From the NCBI GenBank assembly GCA_037384425.1, contig JARROA010000017.1, positions 1 to 64,000 of the forward strand: a stretch of 64,000 bases of DNA, written 5' to 3'. The DNA comes from Thiodiazotropha sp037384425. Lineage in GTDB: Bacteria > Pseudomonadota > Gammaproteobacteria > Chromatiales > Chromatiaceae. The notes beneath the pieces are model-generated. The model ran no database searches and was not told the origin of the DNA. It saw only the letters and a list, made by a program, of their open reading frames with translations. Positions 62,482 through 64,000 of the stretch are shown piece by piece. The number at the start of each line of letters is the position of its first letter. Position 1 is the stretch's first letter. Both the position numbers and the translations under genes were made by a program.

Positions 62482-62816
62482 TCAAGCAATCCCGAATCGC
62501 GAAAGCAGCCCCGGAAACGTCGGTGTGGGGTCGCGGCTGAGTGCGATGGCGATGATATAAAGATAGCAACAGATAGCCGCCACACCGGCGGTTTTTGCGC
62601 CTGCAGAGGAAGCTGATCGATGATCCAGGCCATACTCAGGCCGCTGATGAAGAGCAGGGTGTCGTTATAGTGGGGCAGGGTACGTACCCAGGCGCCTCGC
62701 ATCTCCAACCGGCCCTGCAACATCCACACGAAACGCAGCAGAAACAGGCTGCCGGTGATGATCACCGTGGTGACATGGAGTAGTTTGATGTAGGGGTAGA
62801 GGCTGACTGTATCCAT
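62482..62816 (-). pseudogene. sirB2-family gene with a one-base frameshift
   Basis: The start (YPYIKLLHVTTVIITGSLFLLRFVWM) and RTLPHYNDTLLFISGLSMAW are typical of the SirB family of small membrane proteins. After LPLQAQ the frame turns into KPPVWRLSV and then nonsense. If one A is added to the run of five at 62592-62596, the frame continues as KTAGVAAICCYLYIIAIALSR, a proper last helix, with a stop at 62482. Either the gene is broken or the base is a sequencing error. Confidence 0.8.
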
Positions 62817-62834
62817 GACAAGGGTAGGCCCATT

Positions 62835-63551
62835 TCACTCCTGGGCGGTATCGAGCGAAACCACTAACAAGTGATCTCCATCGATCTGCCAATGCAGATC
62901 ATAGTCCAGCAGCCGCATGCCGTAGCGCCGGTCTTCCTCCTCGCCCCGGCGGTAGCCGGGCCGCGGATCCAGGGCAAGTATGCGGCGGATCAGTACCCTC
63001 AGCTGTTCGGACTCCTCCAGGGGCAGCGCTTGCAGGGTTTTCTCGGCCGCTGGTGAAAAGCTGAGGCGATAGCGCTCCTCGGGAGCCGCGGGTGCGTAGC
63101 CCGAGCGGGCGTCGGCGATGGCGTCGGCGTAGGGAAGATAGGGTTTGATGTCGAGCACCGGAGTGCCGTCGAGCAGGTCGATACCACTAAGGTGGAGCCG
63201 GACCCGGTTGGATTTCAGCTCCATCCGCTCGAGGCGTACCACCGAGAGGCCGATCGGATTGGGTCGGAACGGGCTGCGGGAGGCAAACACCCCCACCCGC
63301 TGATTGCCGCCGAGCCGGGGAGGCCTCACTCTGGGTTTCCATTGCGACTTCAGGTTGGCGTGAAAGACGAAGGTCAGCCAGATGTGGGAGTAGTCAACGA
63401 GTTCACTAAAGGCCTCGGGCCGGCTGTAGGTCGGGGCGATCTCCAGGATGCCCCGGGCCTCGGGAATCAGCCCCGGCTGACGGGGGATGCCGAACTTCTC
63501 CTTGAAGCAGGAGCTGATATAGCCGATGGGATCGAAGGTGTAGCGGGTCAC
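62835..63551 (-). CDS. trmO: tRNA (N6-threonylcarbamoyladenosine(37)-N6)-methyltransferase TrmO
   Basis: 238 residues. FDPIGYISSCFKEKFGIPRQPG, FSELVDYSHIWLTFVFH and FASRSPFRPNPIGLSVVRLE are the TrmO (TsaA/YaeB) hallmarks. SGIDLLDGTPVLDIKPYLPYAD follows. It adds a methyl group to t6A37 of tRNA-Thr using SAM. It overlaps the SDR gene by 4 bases. Confidence 0.95.
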   Translation of the reverse strand: MTRYTFDPIGYISSCFKEKFGIPRQPGLIPEARGILEIAPTYSRPEAFSELVDYSHIWLTFVFHANLKSQWKPRVRPPRLGGNQRVGVFASRSPFRPNPIGLSVVRLERMELKSNRVRLHLSGIDLLDGTPVLDIKPYLPYADAIADARSGYAPAAPEERYRLSFSPAAEKTLQALPLEESEQLRVLIRRILALDPRPGYRRGEEEDRRYGMRLLDYDLHWQIDGDHLLVVSLDTAQE

Positions 63552-64000
63552 GACTTGAATCGGATCACTTTCTTCAGCGGATTGAGGTTGATCTCGTCGT
63601 AGACCGTTCCCGCGGGGGCCTCCAGCACAAGCTGTACCGCCTGGGCCACATCCTCCGCACGCAGGTGGTTCTCCGGCGCCTCGCCGGGGGCGAAATCGAG
63701 TTCATCGTAGAAGGCGGTAGCGACCATTCCGGGATTGATCAGACAGACGCGCACCCCGCGTCCGCTGCACTCCTCGCGCAGCGACTGGGCCAGTCCGCGC
63801 AGCCCGAACTTGCAGGCGGAGTAGACCGCCCCCTTGCGCCCACCGCTGAGGGCGGCTTCCGATCCGATCAGGATCAGGTCGCCCCATCCCTGTTTCTTGA
63901 AGCGTGGAACGAAGGCCCGGGCGAGATAGATGTGCTGCAGCAGATTGGTCTCAACCAGCTCCCGGATCTGGGGATAGGAGAACTCCTCCAGGCAACCGAA
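63548..64000 (-). CDS. Short-chain dehydrogenase/reductase, 5' partial
   Basis: The frame is open to the window edge, so the N-terminal NAD(P)-binding part is not visible. About 150 residues remain, with the SDR active site: LILIGSEAALSGG (catalytic Ser) and VYSACKFGLRGLAQSLREE (Tyr and Lys of YxxxK). VRVCLINPGMVATAF follows. It is translationally coupled to trmO. The substrate is unknown. Confidence 0.92.
   Translation of the reverse strand, partial: FGCLEEFSYPQIRELVETNLLQHIYLARAFVPRFKKQGWGDLILIGSEAALSGGRKGAVYSACKFGLRGLAQSLREECSGRGVRVCLINPGMVATAFYDELDFAPGEAPENHLRAEDVAQAVQLVLEAPAGTVYDEINLNPLKKVIRFKS

Overview
This is a chromosomal window of about 60% G+C from a gammaproteobacterium. The block thrS-infC-rpmI-rplT-pheS-pheT-ihfA-merR-tRNA-Pro, mfd next to a csiV-like gene, and a znuA-zur-znuC-znuB operon all fit that class. 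A soxXAK(L) thiosulfate-oxidation operon, a DsrC-like protein, a DsrE-like exported protein and a TSUP-type exporter point to a sulfur oxidiser. A Chromatiales or Sedimenticola/Thiodiazotropha-type lineage is an inference, not a demonstration.

Layout. 1-4.3 kb: an accessory island. It opens with the C-terminal part of a large protein that resembles type VI secretion effectors of the BTH_I2691/VasX-like kind. Two lipoproteins with an FGE-sulfatase (SUMF1) fold follow, with broken duplicate copies of both gene types between them and a perfect 28-bp palindrome exactly at a junction. 4.3-8.8 kb: a phosphate/polyphosphate operon (ppk1, usp, Na/Pi cotransporter). 9.1-13.4 kb: an archaeal-type phosphoglycerate mutase paired with a 2-phosphoglycerate-kinase-like protein, then a receiver/PP2C/HATPase regulator. 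13.6-17.2 kb: an Mla/Pqi-like lipid ABC system. 17.5-22.6 kb: a PhoX/DUF839 protein with a natural penta-His end, an ATP-grasp enzyme and a CocE-type hydrolase. 22.8-29.4 kb: csiV-like gene, mfd, and two poorly characterised genes set among dispersed palindromic repeats.

29.8-36.4 kb: a PhnD-like binding protein translationally coupled to a GGDEF/EAL protein, and the Zur-controlled zinc uptake operon with a good Zur box. 36.7-38.1 kb: an exported pair (small unknown plus LolA-like). 38.3-46.2 kb: the translation/IHF block, including an infC that appears to start at AUC and a MITE-like element between pheS and pheT. 46.5-52.4 kb: sulfur genes (soxXAK with a damaged soxL, DsrC-like, DsrE-like, TSUP), plus GIY-YIG and SprT proteins. 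52.5-64 kb: a GH17-GT2 glucan synthase-like fusion, DmeF, riboflavin synthase, an ABC exporter, a degenerate FimX-like c-di-GMP protein, a frameshifted sirB2, trmO and a partial SDR.

The most notable region is the effector/SUMF1-lipoprotein array at the left edge. It looks like a polymorphic effector-immunity locus caught during recombination. Two repeat families (GGTGCGGC-type palindromes and a TATAACGCAAAG-type MITE) are scattered through the window and explain much of its intergenic DNA.
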